A stretch of DNA of 64,000 nt from Frigoriglobus tundricola (GTDB lineage Bacteria > Planctomycetota > Planctomycetia > Gemmatales > Gemmataceae): contig NZ_CP053452.2 in NCBI RefSeq assembly GCF_013128195.2, positions 4,650,001 to 4,714,000 of the forward strand. The letters are read 5' to 3'. Below the pieces are notes generated by a model. The model did not search any database and had not been told where the DNA came from. It saw only the letters and a list, made by a program, of their open reading frames with translations. Positions 17,334-26,246 of this stretch are shown piece after piece (position 1 is the first letter of the stretch; every line of letters starts with the position of its first letter). Both the position numbers and the translations under genes were made by a program.

Positions 17334-17798
17334 ATGTCGCGGAGACTGCTGTGCGGAATTGTGACCTGGCTCGTGCTGAGTTCGCCTCAAGCACGCACGG
17401 CGCGGGCGGACGACGCCGAGGATAAGGCGCTCGCACTCGTCGAAAAGTTGGGCTTCGTGATTCGGAACGACAAGCTCCCCGATCAGCCCGTGATCGGGCT
17501 GGTGCTGGTCGGCAAGGTGCGGGACGCCGACCTGAAAGACCTGGTCGGGTTCAAACAGCTCACCCACCTCGATCTGGGCGACTGTGCGATGGTGACGGAC
17601 GCCGGGCTGAAGGACCTGGCCCCGCACAAGAGGCTCACCTACCTCAGCCTACGCAAGACGAAGGTAACGGACGCGGGGATCAAGGACCTGAGCGGGCTCA
17701 AGACCCTCACCAAGCTGGACCTGGACGGCACAGAGGTGACGGACGCGGGCGTGAGAGAACTCCAGAAGGCACTGCCGAAGTGCAAGATCATCAAGTGA
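17334..17798 (+). CDS. Secreted short leucine-rich-repeat protein
   Basis: The 154-residue protein has a signal peptide (MSRRLLCGIVTWLVLSSPQARTARA) and then four LRR units of the planctomycete type, each with the pattern L..L..L.L..T.VTDAG.K.L (for example LTYLSLRKTKVTDAGIKDL). LRR proteins of this kind are very numerous in Gemmataceae and are thought to mediate protein binding; the ligand is unknown. I chose the ATG at 17334 because it directly starts the signal peptide and follows the purine-rich GAAGGGGCGG; the open frame extends to 16743 but that part is not protein-like. Confidence 0.75.
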   Translation: MSRRLLCGIVTWLVLSSPQARTARADDAEDKALALVEKLGFVIRNDKLPDQPVIGLVLVGKVRDADLKDLVGFKQLTHLDLGDCAMVTDAGLKDLAPHKRLTYLSLRKTKVTDAGIKDLSGLKTLTKLDLDGTEVTDAGVRELQKALPKCKIIK

Positions 17799-18858
17799 GA
17801 CCGCTCGCGCAACAGTGGACCGTGGTCGGGCGATCCGAATGTGATAGGAATTACGCACGGTTGGTTGCATGGTGCTTGGCTTGGAGCCCTCGGAAAGGGC
17901 GATAGATGTTAGATTACGGCACCACTTCTCCGACTGGGTAGGGTTCCACCGATCGCTCCAGCAATTGGGCGGCCTGACAGCCCCCACATCGGTTCTGGGC
18001 GCGTTCAGGGGCCGCGCCCGGAACCCTTTGTTGCCAATTACACTTTCCACTGCTCCGTCAACTCTGGCCGCACCGTGCCGCACCGCACCGCGGGCACCAG
18101 AATCAACAAAACGGCGCATATAATATTATTAACGCGCTAGAAAATTTGATCGTGTAGATTCCGACGTACATGATCGATCGGACTGGAGCGGCAGCCAGAA
18201 ACGCGGCGCCGGCGATGTGGACCCGCGGTCCGGTTCTGCAGCCGCACCGTGTGCCGGCGCCGCGAATCCAATGGCACCCGCGCGCGGACACGAGCGCATC
18301 AAATGGTAACCATTCGCAGTGCAAACAGCTTGAAAAAACCAAGGTGTTTTTCAACAAGGCGGGGCGTTTCGGGGCCCCGAAATGTCAAGCTCAATATGCC
18401 ACAAGTTCGGAACACGGGGTCGCCCCCTGATACGGTTACAATCGAATGGCCGCCCGTAACCGATGTCTCTGAGAACCGCCAGTTCGCACACAAATTGATA
18501 ATCGAGAAGGAATTGCGTGCGAGTTACGAGGCACGAATTAACCCATAGTTGACCGGACGTCCGAAACATGAAGATTGTAACAGGGACATTTCTTGGAAAT
18601 TTTCCCCTTGCGGCCACCCGGCACGTGAGTTAGAACTTACCTTCATCTCAGGGTCCCTCGTGCCCTGGATCGCTCTCAAATTCTCTCCGATAGTTGTTTC
18701 CGCTCCGAACGCTCGCGAGATCGTTCAGCACCGTGTATTTCTAACGAACGTCTATTTGTTGCGGCTTTTCCCGTTTGGTGTAATCCGGTCTCGCCGTTTT
18801 TTCGGCCGCGATCGGAATTTCCGGACGTTTCATTTCTCATCGATCGGAGGAGTTCGGT
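17799..18858. other. Long gene-poor region with degraded hairpin elements
   Basis: No gene can be supported in these 1060 bases; all open frames lack recognisable domains. Two structures are visible: the hairpin GCCCT-CGGAA-AGGGC at 17886-17900, and a 13-base arm pair with one wobble at 17991-18003 and 18013-18025 followed by CTTTG. Together they look like a worn copy of a dispersed planctomycete intergenic element. An AT-rich tract with TAATATTATTA is at 18120-18131. The promoter of the DUF1559 gene should lie near the 3' end. Confidence 0.5.
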
Positions 18859-19905
18859 ATGAAACTCGCATCGGGTCGCTCGCGGCGTGGGTTCACGCTG
18901 ATCGAGCTGCTGGTCGTCATCGCGATCATCGCGATCCTCATCGGGCTACTGCTCCCCGCCGTTCAGAAGGTGCGCGAGGCCGCCGCGCGCATGAGCTGCA
19001 CCAACAACCTGAAACAGATCGGGTTGGCCGCCCACAACTACGCGGGCACGTACGACAGCACGTTCGCTCCCGGCAGTAACCTGAGCCCGAATGCCCCGAC
19101 CCAGGGCTACACCATCGGGCCGCCGTTCGCAGGACCGTACACCAGCGTTCTGGCCTACCTGCTGCCCTACATCGAACAGCAGAACGTTTATAACGCCATC
19201 CCCCAGCCCTACTTCCAGTTGAACTCGACGCAGGGGGCCTGGGCCTATTCCACGGCGCCTTATGACTACCAGAGCGGGGTTCCGAGTCAGTACACCAACG
19301 GCACCGGGTATCTCAAGATCTTTGAAACTCGCATCAAAACTTACGAGTGCCCCTCCGACAGCCCCTATTCCACGACGACGGCTCAGACCGACTGGATCAT
19401 CGACGCCTGGATCGTCACGGCCGGGGGCTCCTATTACATCGACTACGTGCTCAACTACCCCGGTTTCGGTCAGGGGCTCGGGGCCAGCAACTACGCCGGG
19501 TGCGCCGGCTACTTGTCGGACCCCCAGATCACGGGCACGAAGGCCGCCAACGACTCAAAGTACCTGGGCATTTACTACGCCAACTCGCAAACCAAGATCG
19601 TATCGATCACCGACGGCACGTCCAACACGATCGCCTTTGGTGAAATGCAATCGGGTCGGTACAGCGGCAACGGCTACCGCTTCACGTGGATGGGCGCCGG
19701 CAGCCTGTCCGTCGAGTACGGCATCTCCAATAACGTCCAGGGGAGCCCGTGGTCGTATAGCAGCCGGCACACCGGTATCGTGAACTTTGCCTTCGCCGAC
19801 GGCTCGGTGCGCTCGATCACCAAGAGCGCGGACACCAACACGTTCTTCGCCGCCGCGGGTGCGAACGACGGCGTCGTGTTCGACTACAGCTTGCTCGGCC
19901 AGTAA
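18859..19905 (+). CDS. DUF1559 prepilin-like H-X9-DG protein
   Basis: The 348-residue protein has a type IV prepilin-like leader: [28 protein letters not shown], with cleavage expected between G and F by a prepilin peptidase and a membrane helix after it. It then has the DUF1559 body ([24 protein letters not shown]) and ends with [12 protein letters not shown], the H-X9-DG motif that names this family. Hundreds of paralogues occur in planctomycete genomes; they are thought to be pseudopilin-like or surface proteins, but the role is unknown. An excellent Shine-Dalgarno (GGAGGAG) precedes the ATG. A small lipoprotein gene follows 83 bases later, a common arrangement. Confidence 0.9.
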   Translation: MKLASGRSRRGFTLIELLVVIAIIAILIGLLLPAVQKVREAAARMSCTNNLKQIGLAAHNYAGTYDSTFAPGSNLSPNAPTQGYTIGPPFAGPYTSVLAYLLPYIEQQNVYNAIPQPYFQLNSTQGAWAYSTAPYDYQSGVPSQYTNGTGYLKIFETRIKTYECPSDSPYSTTTAQTDWIIDAWIVTAGGSYYIDYVLNYPGFGQGLGASNYAGCAGYLSDPQITGTKAANDSKYLGIYYANSQTKIVSITDGTSNTIAFGEMQSGRYSGNGYRFTWMGAGSLSVEYGISNNVQGSPWSYSSRHTGIVNFAFADGSVRSITKSADTNTFFAAAGANDGVVFDYSLLGQ

Positions 19906-19988
19906 GCCCCGGACAAACCGGACCGTCACTAGCCGCGCGGGACCAACCCGCGCGGCCCGCTCGTACCCATTTTTTCGCCGGAGGACTT

Positions 19989-20192
19989 GTGCGTCACGCG
20001 TTGTTTGGTTTGGTCTGTTGCGCCGCGGTTGCGGGCTGCGGCGGTTCGACGCCCACCGCACCCGCGCCGGCCGACTCGGAGAAACCCGCGTCGGATTCCG
20101 GGGGGGGTAAACAAAAGGGCAAACCCGGCTCAGACATGAAAGACAAGCCGTCTTTGGCCCCGCCCAAGGACAAGCCGCCGCCCCCGCCGTAA
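19989..20192 (+). CDS. Small Pro-rich lipoprotein following the DUF1559 gene
   Basis: The 67-residue protein starts with GTG (MRHALFGLVCCAAVAGCGG) and has a lipobox VAGC, so Cys17 should be lipidated after signal cleavage. The mature part is low complexity: Ala/Pro-rich, then Lys/Gly/Asp-rich, ending in PPPPP. Such small lipoproteins are often found next to DUF1559 genes in planctomycetes. The function is unknown. A GGAGG at 19980-19984 sits just before the GTG. Confidence 0.65.
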   Translation: MRHALFGLVCCAAVAGCGGSTPTAPAPADSEKPASDSGGGKQKGKPGSDMKDKPSLAPPKDKPPPPP

Positions 20193-20401
20193 CGGTGACC
20201 GTTGCCAACCCGGTCGGAAGCGACCCGCGCACGGGAGTTGAAATCACCTCCCGTCCGCACCGGCGCTGGCGCGTGTTCCGTCACCAGAAGCACCGATCGG
20301 GTTCACACGTTCCGGGCTCTTGTTCGTCTCCGCTGTCAATTTCCGTCCCACTTGCGACAATGACCCCGCGCACGCCGCTCCGGCCGTCGTTAGGGGGTCC
20401 C

Positions 20402-20986
20402 ATGTCCACGCCCGCACCGCCCGAACCGCTCCTGAACGTCCCCAACCTGCTCTCGTTCGCCCGCATCCCCCTGGCGGTGGTGCTGTTCGCGTGCATCGTG
20501 TACGAGTTGTGGCTCCCCGCGCTGCTCGTCTTCCTCGTCGCCACCGCGACCGACTGGCTCGACGGCTGGTGGGCGCGGAAGTACGGCCCCCTCACACTCG
20601 TCGGACGCAACCTGGACCCCCTGGCCGACAAGGTGCTGGTGTGCGGCGCGTTCATCTACCTGATCCCGGTGCCGCAGGCCGGCGTGCTCCCGTGGATGGT
20701 GACGGTGGTGGTGTGCCGCGAGCTGATCGTCACCGGCATCCGCGGCATGGTCGAAGCGGCGGGCAAGAAGTTCGGCGCCGACTGGTTCGGGAAGCTAAAG
20801 ATGGGCCTCCAGTGCGCCGTCCTCATCGGCGCGCTGCTGATCCGCTGGCTGGCCACACTCGCCGGCACCGCGGACGTGCTCGCGTTTCTGGAGCCGGTGC
20901 AGCTCGTGCTCCTGTGGCTGATGCTCGCCGCCACCATCGGCAGTGGCCTGCAGTACACGGTGAAAGCTGCCCGGCTCCTGGGGTGA
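20402..20986 (+). CDS. pgsA: CDP-alcohol phosphatidyltransferase, probably PgsA
   Basis: The 194-residue integral membrane protein carries the CDP-alcohol phosphotransferase signature DG-x2-AR-x8-G-x3-D-x3-D (DGWWARKYGPLTLVGRNLDPLADK), with several hydrophobic helices. It most resembles CDP-diacylglycerol-glycerol-3-phosphate 3-phosphatidyltransferase, which makes the phosphatidylglycerol-phosphate precursor. Other members of the family use inositol or serine; NVPNLLSFARIPL at the N-terminus favours PgsA. The ATG at 20402 follows AGGGGG. It is convergent with the STAND NTPase gene, whose stop is only 9 bases away. Confidence 0.85.
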   Translation: MSTPAPPEPLLNVPNLLSFARIPLAVVLFACIVYELWLPALLVFLVATATDWLDGWWARKYGPLTLVGRNLDPLADKVLVCGAFIYLIPVPQAGVLPWMVTVVVCRELIVTGIRGMVEAAGKKFGADWFGKLKMGLQCAVLIGALLIRWLATLAGTADVLAFLEPVQLVLLWLMLAATIGSGLQYTVKAARLLG

Positions 20987-20995
20987 CCGCAGGCG

Positions 20996-23404
20996 TCAGG
21001 TCTCGGCACCGGTGCGGTCGGAAGCGGTCGCCTGGAGCATTCCCTGAACGCGCTCGATCTGCTTTCGTGATCGCAAAACGAGTGACTCCACGCCAACCGC
21101 TTTGTATCCCCGTTCGGTGAACTGAAAAGCCTCCAGGGCGGTTTGCAGATGGGATGGCGTTGCGGCCGTCTCGGCGAGGGCCACCAGCGCCAAACCGCGA
21201 TTAAACTGGGTCATGGCCCAGTCTTGCGGGAAGTCGGCCTCGGTGTAGACACGCAGCGCCAACTCGTAACAGGCGATGGCGTTCCGCAGGTTCTCGCCCC
21301 GGTCCCCCGTCGGCAGGTTCCAGTACGCGGTCCCCAGGTTGTTCTGGGTCATGGCCCATTGTTGCGGGAACTCGGCCTCGGTGCGGACACGCAGCGCCAA
21401 CTCGTAACAGGCGATGGCACGCCGCAGGTTCTCGCCCCGGTCCCCCGTCGGAAGGTCCGAGTACGCGTTGCCCAGGTTGTTCTGGGTCATGGCCCACTGT
21501 TGCGGGAACTCGGCCTCGGTGCGGACACGCAGCGCCAACTCGTAACAGGCGATGGCGTTCCGCAGGTTCTCGTCCCGGTCCCCCGTCGGCAGGTTACAGT
21601 ACGCGTTGCCCAGGTTGTTCTGGGTCGTGGCCCAGTCCTGCGGGAACTCGGCCTCGGTGTAGACACGCAGCGCCGACTCGTAACAGGCGATGGCACGCCG
21701 CACGTTCTCGCCCCGGTCCCCCGTCGGAAGGTTCTGATGCGCGGTCCCCAGGTTGTTCTGGGTCATGGCCCAGTCCTGCGGGAACTCGGCCTCGGTGTGG
21801 ACCCGGAGCGCGGCCTCGTAACAGGCAATCGCGCGCTGCAAATGTGCCGATCGATTCCCCAGACTGATTTTGGTGTACTCGATGCCAATGTCGTTGAGCA
21901 CCCCGGCATCATCTGCTGACTTTGCCCCCGCACGGAGAAGACCGGTCGGTTCCCACCAGTCCAGCACCTCCTGGTGGTCCGCCATTCGGCGGGCCTTCCG
22001 CAACGACTCGGCCAGAGCGTTCCACTCTCGCAATCCGTCCGAAGGGTTCAGCCGCCAACCGTGATACCATGCGAGCGCGGCCGATGCGTCCACGTCGGAT
22101 TTTGCCCGTTCGTGCCAGTATTCTTGCCAGTCGCGGTGGTAGGTCTCCACCTCGGCTCCGGTCGCGAGGGCGTGGCGCATCTTGGCGTGCAACGTCCACC
22201 AGCCGTCTTCGTCCGTCTCCTGCAAGAAGCTGTAACCCCTGAGCACGTGCCAGGCGGCGTCCTGCGGCGCGCCGGGCGTGGCGGAGAACGCGGTTCGGGC
22301 CGCCGACTCATCAAAACGCGGGGCGAGCGCCAGGCGGCGGACCCAGACCTCTTGAGCCGGGTCCGGGAGCGACTTCAGGAACCGCTGAGCCAGCTCTCCC
22401 AGATCACCCGGTTTCATGTTGAACAAGGACGGATCAACGGCTCGGCCCGCGGCCACATCGTTCACAATCGTTTTCGCACACAGGTACAGGCAGAGAGGGT
22501 GGTATCCACGTTCTGCGCCTTGCGGCCCAGATCGTGTGTCTTCCGAAACCCGGAGGACGGCCTTCTGGACCGCGGGGTCGGCCACTCCTTCCTTGCCGAG
22601 GAACTCGCGGCTGTCCGGCTCGGAAAGCCCGACCAGTGTTTGCTTCAGGTACTTCGGGTCCGCGTAAGCCGCTTCGAGTTCGTCCCAGGGAAGTTGGTCC
22701 CGACCGGCCAGAACCAGCAGCACCGGGGAATCTGCCGCGTGTAAGTCGCGGACCCAACTTTGCCGCTCGTGCAACTGCGCCCGCCCCTGCACCCCGCGCG
22801 ACAGCGCCTCGAACGTGTCGATGAAGATGACCGCCCGACACGCGTACCGGTCCTGGGGTTGAAGGTTCTCGGCCAGGTCGCGCAGGAACCGGTCGGCGAG
22901 TTCGGGGTAGAGTTGCTGCGGGTCCGCAGAGCGGAGTTTCAGGAAATCCTCCTGCCCGGTCGTCTCCGCGAGCCACTTCTCCAGGCGGCTTTTCTTGAAG
23001 ACGTGCTTCTTGATGGCGTCGCCGATTTTCTTGAGCCCGTGCCCGACTCCGGGCACCCCGGCGAGTGCCCCGCCGACGGATTTGACCACCTCGAACGCGT
23101 CGGCCGCCGGCCCGCTTCCCTTCAAGAGTGGTTCCTCGGTGATGCCCTCCTTGTACCGCAGCCATGCATACGCCAGATCGAATCGGGGACAGAGCACGTC
23201 CTTGAACTGCTGGCGGATGTGCGCGAGTGCCTTGGAACTGTCGGTGTGGTATGCCGTCCCGCCGGAGAGCGGGTCGGAATCGAGCAGGGCGGTGGGAAGG
23301 AACGGGCGATCTTCCGCGAGTTCGGCCTTCAGCTTCCGCAACAGCCACGACTTACCGACCCCGCCGACACCGTAGAACATCAGAACCGGGAGCGTGGTTC
23401 CCAA
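20996..23404 (-). CDS. STAND-type NTPase with C-terminal TPR array
   Basis: At least 802 residues. The NTPase domain has a Walker A GVGGVGKS (residues 12-19), Walker B AVIFIDTFE and a sensor VLLVLAGRDQ; a winged-helix-like region follows, then a solenoid with five near-identical 46-residue TPRs (AIACYELALRVRTEAEFPQ...). The layout, NTPase then superstructure repeats, matches STAND signalling ATPases, which include many bacterial immune sensors. The first codon here is TTG at 23404, yet upstream in the same frame the sequence still looks coding (LHNFTNRESEQATLDAAV, the usual lead into such P-loops) back to a stop near 23533, with no ATG, GTG or TTG. The true start may be non-canonical or the 5' end may be frameshifted at the six-G run 23481-23486; an ATG in another frame is at 23505. 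Effector and ligand are unknown. Confidence 0.8.
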   Translation of the reverse strand: MGTTLPVLMFYGVGGVGKSWLLRKLKAELAEDRPFLPTALLDSDPLSGGTAYHTDSSKALAHIRQQFKDVLCPRFDLAYAWLRYKEGITEEPLLKGSGPAADAFEVVKSVGGALAGVPGVGHGLKKIGDAIKKHVFKKSRLEKWLAETTGQEDFLKLRSADPQQLYPELADRFLRDLAENLQPQDRYACRAVIFIDTFEALSRGVQGRAQLHERQSWVRDLHAADSPVLLVLAGRDQLPWDELEAAYADPKYLKQTLVGLSEPDSREFLGKEGVADPAVQKAVLRVSEDTRSGPQGAERGYHPLCLYLCAKTIVNDVAAGRAVDPSLFNMKPGDLGELAQRFLKSLPDPAQEVWVRRLALAPRFDESAARTAFSATPGAPQDAAWHVLRGYSFLQETDEDGWWTLHAKMRHALATGAEVETYHRDWQEYWHERAKSDVDASAALAWYHGWRLNPSDGLREWNALAESLRKARRMADHQEVLDWWEPTGLLRAGAKSADDAGVLNDIGIEYTKISLGNRSAHLQRAIACYEAALRVHTEAEFPQDWAMTQNNLGTAHQNLPTGDRGENVRRAIACYESALRVYTEAEFPQDWATTQNNLGNAYCNLPTGDRDENLRNAIACYELALRVRTEAEFPQQWAMTQNNLGNAYSDLPTGDRGENLRRAIACYELALRVRTEAEFPQQWAMTQNNLGTAYWNLPTGDRGENLRNAIACYELALRVYTEADFPQDWAMTQFNRGLALVALAETAATPSHLQTALEAFQFTERGYKAVGVESLVLRSRKQIERVQGMLQATASDRTGAET
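21207..21896. repeat. Five 138-base tandem repeats encoding TPRs
   Basis: The string TGGGTCATGGCCCA (one variant with CGT) recurs at 21207, 21345, 21483, 21621 and 21759, exactly 138 bases apart. Each unit encodes one 46-residue TPR of the STAND protein. The units are nearly identical in DNA as well as protein, so they arose or were homogenised recently and copy number may vary between strains. Confidence 0.9.
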
Positions 23405-23810
23405 TTTGGTTTTGACGGCCGCATCGAGGGTGGCCTGCTCCGATTCCCGGTTGGTGAAATTGTGAAGAGGCGGAATGAGAGGGGGGTGCTGAGCGACTTC
23501 AGCATGGGCGGCTCTCGTGGTCGAGAATCATACAGGCGCACCATGATTGTACGCCACCGTTACGACACGCCCAATGCAACGCATGCGCGGACAGCGTCAT
23601 AATGCCACGGATAGCCGACGCCCTCTCCCATCTCCTGCACACCCACACCGGGTACGCCCGAGGCTGAGCGCACCGAGGATTCAGGAAATGCCCCCGGCGT
23701 GTCCCCACGCGACGCCGGCCGGGAGCGCGTCGTGCGCTCCCGGCCGGCGTCGCGTGGGGACACGCCGACACGGTCACTCGCCGCGGCGGGAACCCCGGTG
23801 TCGAACTCGG
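23405..23810. other. Spacer upstream of the STAND gene
   Basis: Of these 406 bases, 23405-23532 are an in-frame, coding-looking extension of the STAND gene that lacks a standard start codon. The rest has no gene. It contains the long hairpin at 23695-23767, which sits 43 bases after the stop of the DUF1080 gene. Confidence 0.55.
23695..23767. repeat. Perfect 34-base hairpin downstream of the DUF1080 gene
   Basis: Arms 23695-23728 and 23734-23767 are perfect complements with a 5-base loop (GTCGT). The arm starts CGGCGTGTCCCCACGCGACG. It is 43 bases past the stop of the minus-strand DUF1080 gene. No U-tract follows, so it is more like a REP-type or mRNA-protecting structure than an intrinsic terminator. 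Confidence 0.85.
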
Positions 23811-24464
23811 TTACTTCAGTTCCTTGATCCACACGTTGCGGAACTCGACGCGGACGTTGTAGCTCTGGAACCCGATGTGCCCCTTCGCGCGCTTCAGACC
23901 GGGGTGCTTCTCGAACTTCGCCTTGTAGTCGTCCAGGTTCGCGTTCACCAGTTCCACGTCGTTCTGCGTCACGGTCACGGTGCGGCCCTTGGCGACGATC
24001 TTCACCGTGTTCCAGTCGCCGATCGGTCGGTTCTTCGCCTCTTTCGCCGGCTGCACGTCGTAAATGGAGCCGGTGTGCTGGTAGTCGGCCAGTTTGCCCG
24101 GCCAGCCCGCGTCGTCGATGAGCTGGATCTCCATGCCCACATACGCCGGGTCGCCCTCGAGCGGCGTGCGGAGCGCGACGCCGCTGTTCCCCCCCTTCTT
24201 CTCCCACCGGTACTCGCACCGGAGTTCGAAGTCGCCGTACTCCTTCTCCGTGAGCAGCCACCCCCCGCCGCCGCCCTTGCACACGATGGCGCCGTTCTCG
24301 GCGGCCCACACGTCGGCCTTGCCCGTCGGCTTCCAGCCGGCGAGGTCCTTCCCGTCGAAGATGTTCGTGAACCCGTCCGGGACGGTGACCGGCTTGTCCC
24401 CGGCCGTAACCCCGGCCGCACACGCCGCGAGTACCAGCACGCCGAATCGTAACGCCGTTCGCAT
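23811..24464 (-). CDS. Secreted DUF1080 (3-keto-disaccharide hydrolase family) protein
   Basis: The 217-residue protein has a signal peptide (MRTALRFGVLVLAACAAGVTA) and a single DUF1080 domain: GFTNIFDGKDLAGWKPTGK at the start, DFELRCEYRW, NSGVALRTP, MEIQLIDDAG, and GHIGFQSYNVRVEFRNVWIKEL at the end. The fold is a concanavalin-like jelly roll; some members hydrolyse 3-keto-glycosides, but the activity of this one is unproven. Very many copies occur in planctomycetes. The ATG at 24464 starts the signal peptide; a longer open frame to 24866 crosses an inverted repeat. Confidence 0.88.
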   Translation of the reverse strand: MRTALRFGVLVLAACAAGVTAGDKPVTVPDGFTNIFDGKDLAGWKPTGKADVWAAENGAIVCKGGGGGWLLTEKEYGDFELRCEYRWEKKGGNSGVALRTPLEGDPAYVGMEIQLIDDAGWPGKLADYQHTGSIYDVQPAKEAKNRPIGDWNTVKIVAKGRTVTVTQNDVELVNANLDDYKAKFEKHPGLKRAKGHIGFQSYNVRVEFRNVWIKELK

Positions 24465-24541
24465 GAGAGGCTCCGTAGAGGTCGTGAGGTCCGCACGCCA
24501 TCTTACCCGCCGGCCGTAGAATGGCAGCGGAGCGATCACGA

Positions 24542-24671
24542 GACCCACCCCCAGCCCCTCCCTGAAGTAAGGGGAGCAGGAGAGCAAGTCTTGCCCCCCT
24601 CCCTTTCCCCGGCCCGCGAGAAGCTCCGCTGACAGGGCCGGGGGGAAAACGGGAGGGGCTGGGGGTGGGTC
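24542..24671. repeat. Pyrimidine-rich inverted repeat element
   Basis: Arms of 21 bases (24542-24562, beginning GACCCACCCCCAGCCCC, and 24651-24671) are perfect complements. Between them further C-rich and G-rich blocks can pair. It lies between the divergent DUF1080 and panD genes and must overlap their promoters. A related CCCCTCCC/GGGGAGGGG element is at 32719-32812. Confidence 0.75.
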
Positions 24672-24696
24672 TTCCAGCGAGACGGGAGGACGGCGG

Positions 24697-25044
24697 GTGA
24701 GAAGGTTCATGATGAAGTCGAAGCTGCACCGGGCGACGGTGACCGAGACGAACGTCGAATACGAGGGCAGCCTGACCATCGACACCGACCTGATGAGCGC
24801 GGCCGACATTCTGCCGCACGAGCAGATCCACGTGTGGGACGTGACCAACGGCGCCCGGCTCGTCACCTACGCCCTGCCGGGCGCGCCCGGCAGCGGGGTG
24901 ATCTGCGTGAACGGCGCCGGCGCGCACCTCATCAAGACCGGCGACATCGTTATCATCGCCACCTACGCGGAGCTGGAGGACGCGGAGGCCCGGCGGCACG
25001 AGCCGCGGGTGGTGTTTTTGGACCGCGCCAACAAAGCGAAATGA
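24697..25044 (+). CDS. panD: Aspartate 1-decarboxylase
   Basis: The 115-residue protein is a full-length PanD, which makes beta-alanine for pantothenate and CoA. It has [23 protein letters not shown]; cleavage between Gly and Ser of EGS gives the pyruvoyl cofactor on the new N-terminus. Later motifs are [24 protein letters not shown] and [14 protein letters not shown] start at 24697 is chosen because GGGAGGA lies 6 bases before it and the start MRRFMMKSK aligns with the usual PanD N-terminus. It sits just before the GAP1-like gene but is metabolically unrelated. Confidence 0.95.
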   Translation: MRRFMMKSKLHRATVTETNVEYEGSLTIDTDLMSAADILPHEQIHVWDVTNGARLVTYALPGAPGSGVICVNGAGAHLIKTGDIVIIATYAELEDAEARRHEPRVVFLDRANKAK

Positions 25045-25100
25045 CGTTTCGGGTATGATGGGAAGGGCGGACCGACCCGAAAACCACGCGGAGCCGGTTG

Positions 25101-26246
25101 GTGGGACAGCCAGCGCAGCAAGCGGGCGGGTCGGCCGGTGACCAGTTCTACGTCACGCACTGCGCCACCGCCGACAGCGTGCTGAACAACCCCGGGTACA
25201 CGGTGCGTGCGGCGTCGTCGGGCGACGCCGACGCGCTCGACGCGGCGTTCCGCTACCCGCCCTACGAACTGCCCATCGATATGTGGCGCGATCCGCCGCC
25301 ACCGGCCGCCGCGCCGCGCCGGCTGGCCCGCACCCGGTACCCCGACGGCGGCGTGTGGGCCGTCCACTCGGCGTACCTGGCAAAAGACTCGGTCGACCGC
25401 GACCGCTCGTACTTCTCCCACCTGCTGCTGCTGGACGCCGCCGAACCGGCCGCCGTGCTGCGCTCGTGGGGGGCCGACGGGTGGGTGACGAACTACCCTC
25501 CCGGCGCGGAGAAGCAACTCGACCGCGCCGACCTGCCGACCGGGCCACTCGTCAGCGACGCCGCACTGACCGCGTTTCTCGGCGAGCAACCGCCCGGTCC
25601 GACCGAACTGAGCCTGACCGTCTGCCCGCCGCGGTTGCGCACGTCCGGGGCCGAGCGGTCCGACCTGTTTGCCCGCTTTTTGCAAGCCCTGCTCCTGCTC
25701 GCCGCGGAAGAAGAACCGCAGCGCCGCCGGCTGTACGTCCATGCGGAGCCGGGCGTCGTGGCGCTGCTCCTCTACGGCGCGGTCCGGTTGCTCCCGCCGG
25801 CCGTTACAGACGACCTCACCTTCTCCACCTTCGAGCCGTACCACCGGAACATCCGCGATTACAGACTGGCGGAAGTGGTCGGCACGTACATCGGCCCGCC
25901 GGAGACCGGCAAGGGGCTCGACGCCGACCTGGGCACCACCCGCGGCATCGCGCTGGACACGATCGTGCCGGCGCGGTCGTCGCGCGAGCTGCGTGCGCCG
26001 CTGGCCGAGTCGCTGCCGGCCGGGATCGACGAGCTGATCGAACTCGCCGCACGCGGCGAGTGGGGACTCCTTCCGGCGGTCCGGCACGCGGTCGGGGCGG
26101 ACCCGTCCGGCCTTCCTCGCGTGGCGGTGGGCGCTGGGTCGCGCGCGGGGGCTGGCCCGCGTGGACGCCGGCACGGCGGGCATCGACGACCTGCTCGCGC
26201 TCCAGTCCGACCCGATCGGAGCGGACGAACTGAAGGGGCGCGTTGA
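25101..26246 (+). CDS. GAP1-N2-like protein, N-terminal part (frame broken)
   Basis: This frame encodes about 380 residues starting at a GTG (TTG at 25098 is an alternative). The first 330 look like the GAP1-N2 (GTPase-associated protein 1) domain of predicted bacterial conflict systems: DQFYVTHCATADSV, NPGYTVRAASSG, and WAVHSAYLAKDSVDRDRSYFSHLLLL, which parallels the family's Y-S-C start and Y-G-D-GR-NYFAH region. After about 26095 the frame becomes Arg-rich nonsense, while the next frame continues the protein (RPAFLAWRWALGRARGLARVDAG). One extra G in GGGG at 26093-26096 would explain this. It should be read with the next entry as one protein of about 950 residues. The family call rests on memory of the domain pattern. 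Confidence 0.55.
   Translation: MGQPAQQAGGSAGDQFYVTHCATADSVLNNPGYTVRAASSGDADALDAAFRYPPYELPIDMWRDPPPPAAAPRRLARTRYPDGGVWAVHSAYLAKDSVDRDRSYFSHLLLLDAAEPAAVLRSWGADGWVTNYPPGAEKQLDRADLPTGPLVSDAALTAFLGEQPPGPTELSLTVCPPRLRTSGAERSDLFARFLQALLLLAAEEEPQRRRLYVHAEPGVVALLLYGAVRLLPPAVTDDLTFSTFEPYHRNIRDYRLAEVVGTYIGPPETGKGLDADLGTTRGIALDTIVPARSSRELRAPLAESLPAGIDELIELAARGEWGLLPAVRHAVGADPSGLPRVAVGAGSRAGAGPRGRRHGGHRRPARAPVRPDRSGRTEGAR

Noticed and set aside
17649-18119. A 156-codon minus-strand frame across the gene-poor region
   Set aside because: It overlaps the LRR gene, has no recognisable domain and runs through the hairpin element.
21207-21896. Regular 138-base repeats as a CRISPR array
   Set aside because: The repeats are contiguous without unique spacers and encode TPR units in frame.
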